From JANOSH01 sp031415695 (GTDB lineage: Bacteria; Actinomycetota; Acidimicrobiia; Acidimicrobiales; Ilumatobacteraceae): a stretch of DNA of 64,000 bases. Made by a program: the position numbers and the translations under genes. The notes under the pieces were generated by a model. The model had not been told where the DNA came from, did not search any database, and saw only the letters and a list, made by a program, of their open reading frames with translations. Shown here piece after piece: positions 62,414 through 64,000 of the stretch. Position 1 is the stretch's first letter. Each line of letters begins with the position of its first letter. The stretch lies in contig JANOSH010000020.1 in the NCBI GenBank assembly GCA_031415695.1, forward strand, positions 1 through 64,000, given 5' to 3'.

Positions 62414-63146
62414 GCAGGAGCGCAATGGTGGTTGCTGCGTTGAACCCGACATGAATGAACACTGATGCCCCGAGTCGCTTGGTTTTGAGCGCCACGAATC
62501 CGACAACCAGTCCAAACATCACGAGCGCAGGAAACTGCAGCGGCTGAAAGTGGCCAAACGCAAAAAGCACCGAGGCCAGGACCAATGCGATGGAGTCCTT
62601 GTTCCTGGCCGTAAAGGACCGCAACACCAGACCTCGAAACAACAGCTCCTCGATGAGCGGTGCACCAATGACGAGCAAGATAAAAAGCACCGCAATACTG
62701 GCCGGTCCACTTGCTCTATCAGTGATGCCTCGTGCCGGCTCATCGAGCCGGTCGATTTCGAACCAGCTGCTGGACGTTTGTTCGAATAGCCAGCGGTACA
62801 ACGGCCCCAAGAGCCAGTAGAGCGCATCGACAAACACCACCTGGAGCACAACACCGGCTGGTATGCCAAGCACGTCAATCGCACGGAACCGAAGCCCGTA
62901 ATCTTGTCGTAACGAACGGGTCCCCCACCATCTACTCGCTCCGAGCACCACGGCAAGGAAACACAGCCACAACACCGATTGCGTGGCGGCGAGCATCCAG
63001 ATGGGCCAGTTGTCAGGGTCGGTGTTGGCGTACCCGGACACAACCGTAAGCGCGCTTGACGCAATAACCGCACCCGACAGCGCTATGAGATAGCCAAAGA
63101 ACCCAACCCCAGGATGAAAGTGATGATCCTCGGGAGCCGGCCGCAT
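62406..63146 (-). CDS. CPBP-family intramembrane metalloprotease
   Basis: The protein is 246 residues with about seven hydrophobic helices. The catalytic Glu pair and Arg are in APLIEELLFRGLVLRSF, and the zinc His motif is FAFGHFQPLQF, matching the CAAX/bacteriocin-processing (Abi) family. Substrate and role are unknown; members include self-immunity proteins and prenyl-CAAX proteases. It lies downstream of the DUF3499 gene on the same strand. Confidence 0.92.
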   Translation of the reverse strand: MRPAPEDHHFHPGVGFFGYLIALSGAVIASSALTVVSGYANTDPDNWPIWMLAATQSVLWLCFLAVVLGASRWWGTRSLRQDYGLRFRAIDVLGIPAGVVLQVVFVDALYWLLGPLYRWLFEQTSSSWFEIDRLDEPARGITDRASGPASIAVLFILLVIGAPLIEELLFRGLVLRSFTARNKDSIALVLASVLFAFGHFQPLQFPALVMFGLVVGFVALKTKRLGASVFIHVGFNAATTIALLLA

Positions 63147-63182
63147 ATCGGGCGGATACTACCGCGCCATGCCGAGATCCTT

Positions 63183-63413
63183 TCAGCCGTTCAGTGCCCA
63201 CTGCAGCGTTGGAACAAGGCGAAGCCCTCGACGATCATCAAGCCTCCAGCCGTGAGGCACGCTGATTCGTGAACCGTGACGAGCACACAGGTCATAGCCG
63301 TGAGGGTCACGAACCGCACTCAGTTCGTCGAGCCAGGCCACACCCTTTGCGTACTGGTAGGTGAGAGTAGCCGAGGCAGGCTCGGCACAGGTCGGTCGGC
63401 AGCACTGGCGCAT
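63183..63413 (-). CDS. DUF3499 family protein
   Basis: From ATG 63413 the protein is 76 residues: RQCCRPTCAEPASATLTYQY, then DPHGYDLCARHGSRISVPHG. The CRPTC and DLCARH pattern of Cys/His is the hallmark of DUF3499, an actinobacterial small protein probably binding zinc. Two extra codons are possible from an ATG at 63419. It is divergent from ftsH with about 100 bases between the starts. Confidence 0.88.
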   Translation of the reverse strand: MRQCCRPTCAEPASATLTYQYAKGVAWLDELSAVRDPHGYDLCARHGSRISVPHGWRLDDRRGLRLVPTLQWALNG

Positions 63414-63515
63414 AACCAAAAACGGTAACTATGCCCGGGCCTCCGATGGTGGATACTCGGCACCGGTAGGTCGGCCGCTCGCGAAATGTGACGCGAGCGC
63501 CGTAGCATAGACGCG

Positions 63516-64000
63516 ATGAGTAATCTCCCTCCGCCCCCGCCTCCCCCACCGCCCGCCGGTCGCGGTCCGGTAGTCCCCGCGCCACCGTCGCCCTCGGGCG
63601 ACAAGCCCCGGCGATCATTCAAGCCGTCCGGAGCGCAGGTTCCCCGATGGATCATGTGGGTTGCCCTCGGCGTTCTCGTTGCCTTGCTCCTCGGCTCTCA
63701 GTTTATTCAGACCGGTAAGCCACGAGAGATCTCGTACAGCGAATTCATTGTTCAGGTGCAAGATGGCCGCGTCGAATCCTTCAAATTCAACAATGCCACC
63801 AGCACCATCACGGGCACACTGAAGAACGGTGAAGACATCATCACCGGCGGCTACGTGCAATTCTCCGAAGCGGATCTAGCGCTGATTCGAGCCGCAGGTG
63901 TGAAAGAAGAGCCGTTCACGCCAACGCCGGGCTTCCTGAGCAGTTGGCTTCCAATTCTGCTGCCGTTTGTCCTCATCATTGGATTCCTTATGTGGATGCA
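63516..64000 (+). CDS. ftsH: ATP-dependent zinc metalloprotease FtsH, N-terminal part (3' truncated by window edge)
   Basis: The frame runs from ATG 63516 to the end of the window (161 complete codons). A proline-rich N-terminus (SNLPPPPPPPPPAGRG) is followed by the first membrane helix (WIMWVALGVLVALLLGSQFI), the extracytoplasmic FtsH_ext domain with REISYSEFIVQVQDGRVESF, and the start of the second helix (WLPILLPFVLIIGFLMWM). The AAA and peptidase domains lie beyond the window. FtsH degrades unstable membrane and cytoplasmic proteins. It is divergent from the minus-strand block. Confidence 0.93.
   Translation, partial: MSNLPPPPPPPPPAGRGPVVPAPPSPSGDKPRRSFKPSGAQVPRWIMWVALGVLVALLLGSQFIQTGKPREISYSEFIVQVQDGRVESFKFNNATSTITGTLKNGEDIITGGYVQFSEADLALIRAAGVKEEPFTPTPGFLSSWLPILLPFVLIIGFLMWM

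Overview
The window reads as a chromosomal segment of a GC-rich actinobacterium, most likely of the class Acidimicrobiia. The support is the mix of small actinobacterial families (DUF3499, DUF2469, an Acidimicrobiia-style mini membrane protein), a SigK/RskA-like ECF sigma/anti-sigma pair, abundant GTG starts, and archaeal/Chloroflexi-type glycosylation membrane proteins (Agl23-like and the YYY/DUF2298 family). No tRNA, rRNA, CRISPR array, phage or insertion sequence was seen. The taxonomic call is an inference from gene content, not from a marker-gene search.

Region by region. 1-3.3 kb is a gene graveyard: the end of a secreted-looking protein, a class III adenylate cyclase remnant, an alpha/beta hydrolase pseudogene with an internal deletion, an intact DUF4143-type ATPase, and 3' scraps of an aldo/keto reductase and a molybdopterin oxidoreductase. 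3.3-16.7 kb is a surface-glycan or protein-glycosylation locus: a methyltransferase, a GT4, two GT2s, a UDP-galactopyranose-mutase-like flavoprotein, a GT-C membrane protein, a 1,457-residue GT39+DUF2298 fusion, an Agl23-like protein, and a small secreted Thr/Pro-repeat protein that could be an acceptor. 16.7-18.5 kb holds more remnants around an intact aldo/keto reductase.

18.5-36 kb is mixed metabolism and envelope: RecQ with a C-terminal phosphoribosyltransferase-like domain, acyl-CoA dehydrogenase, glgC-glgA, a divergent glycerophosphodiesterase-like lipoprotein, a NodB deacetylase and an L,D-transpeptidase that carry the same three-fold beta repeat, two tandem flavodoxin-fold reductases, the psuG-psuK pair, a PASTA membrane protein, the sigma/anti-sigma pair, and a TrmA/RumA methyltransferase. 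36-43 kb holds rpe and an AddB/AddA-like helicase-nuclease pair.

43-63.4 kb is almost entirely minus strand and carries core information genes in the usual bacterial order: rpmF-plsX-acpP-rnc-mutM-smc-ftsY-ffh-rpsP-khpA-rimM-trmD-rplS-DUF2469-yraN. Upstream of this on the same strand are a Trm112-like protein, a phosphomannomutase, a large GT-C-like membrane protein, a CPBP protease and DUF3499. The window ends inside the 5' part of ftsH, which is transcribed divergently.

The items most worth following up are the archaeal-type glycosylation locus with its embedded Thr/Pro-repeat protein, the twin aldo/keto-reductase/molybdoenzyme scars 15 kb apart, and the beta-repeat module shared by three secreted proteins.
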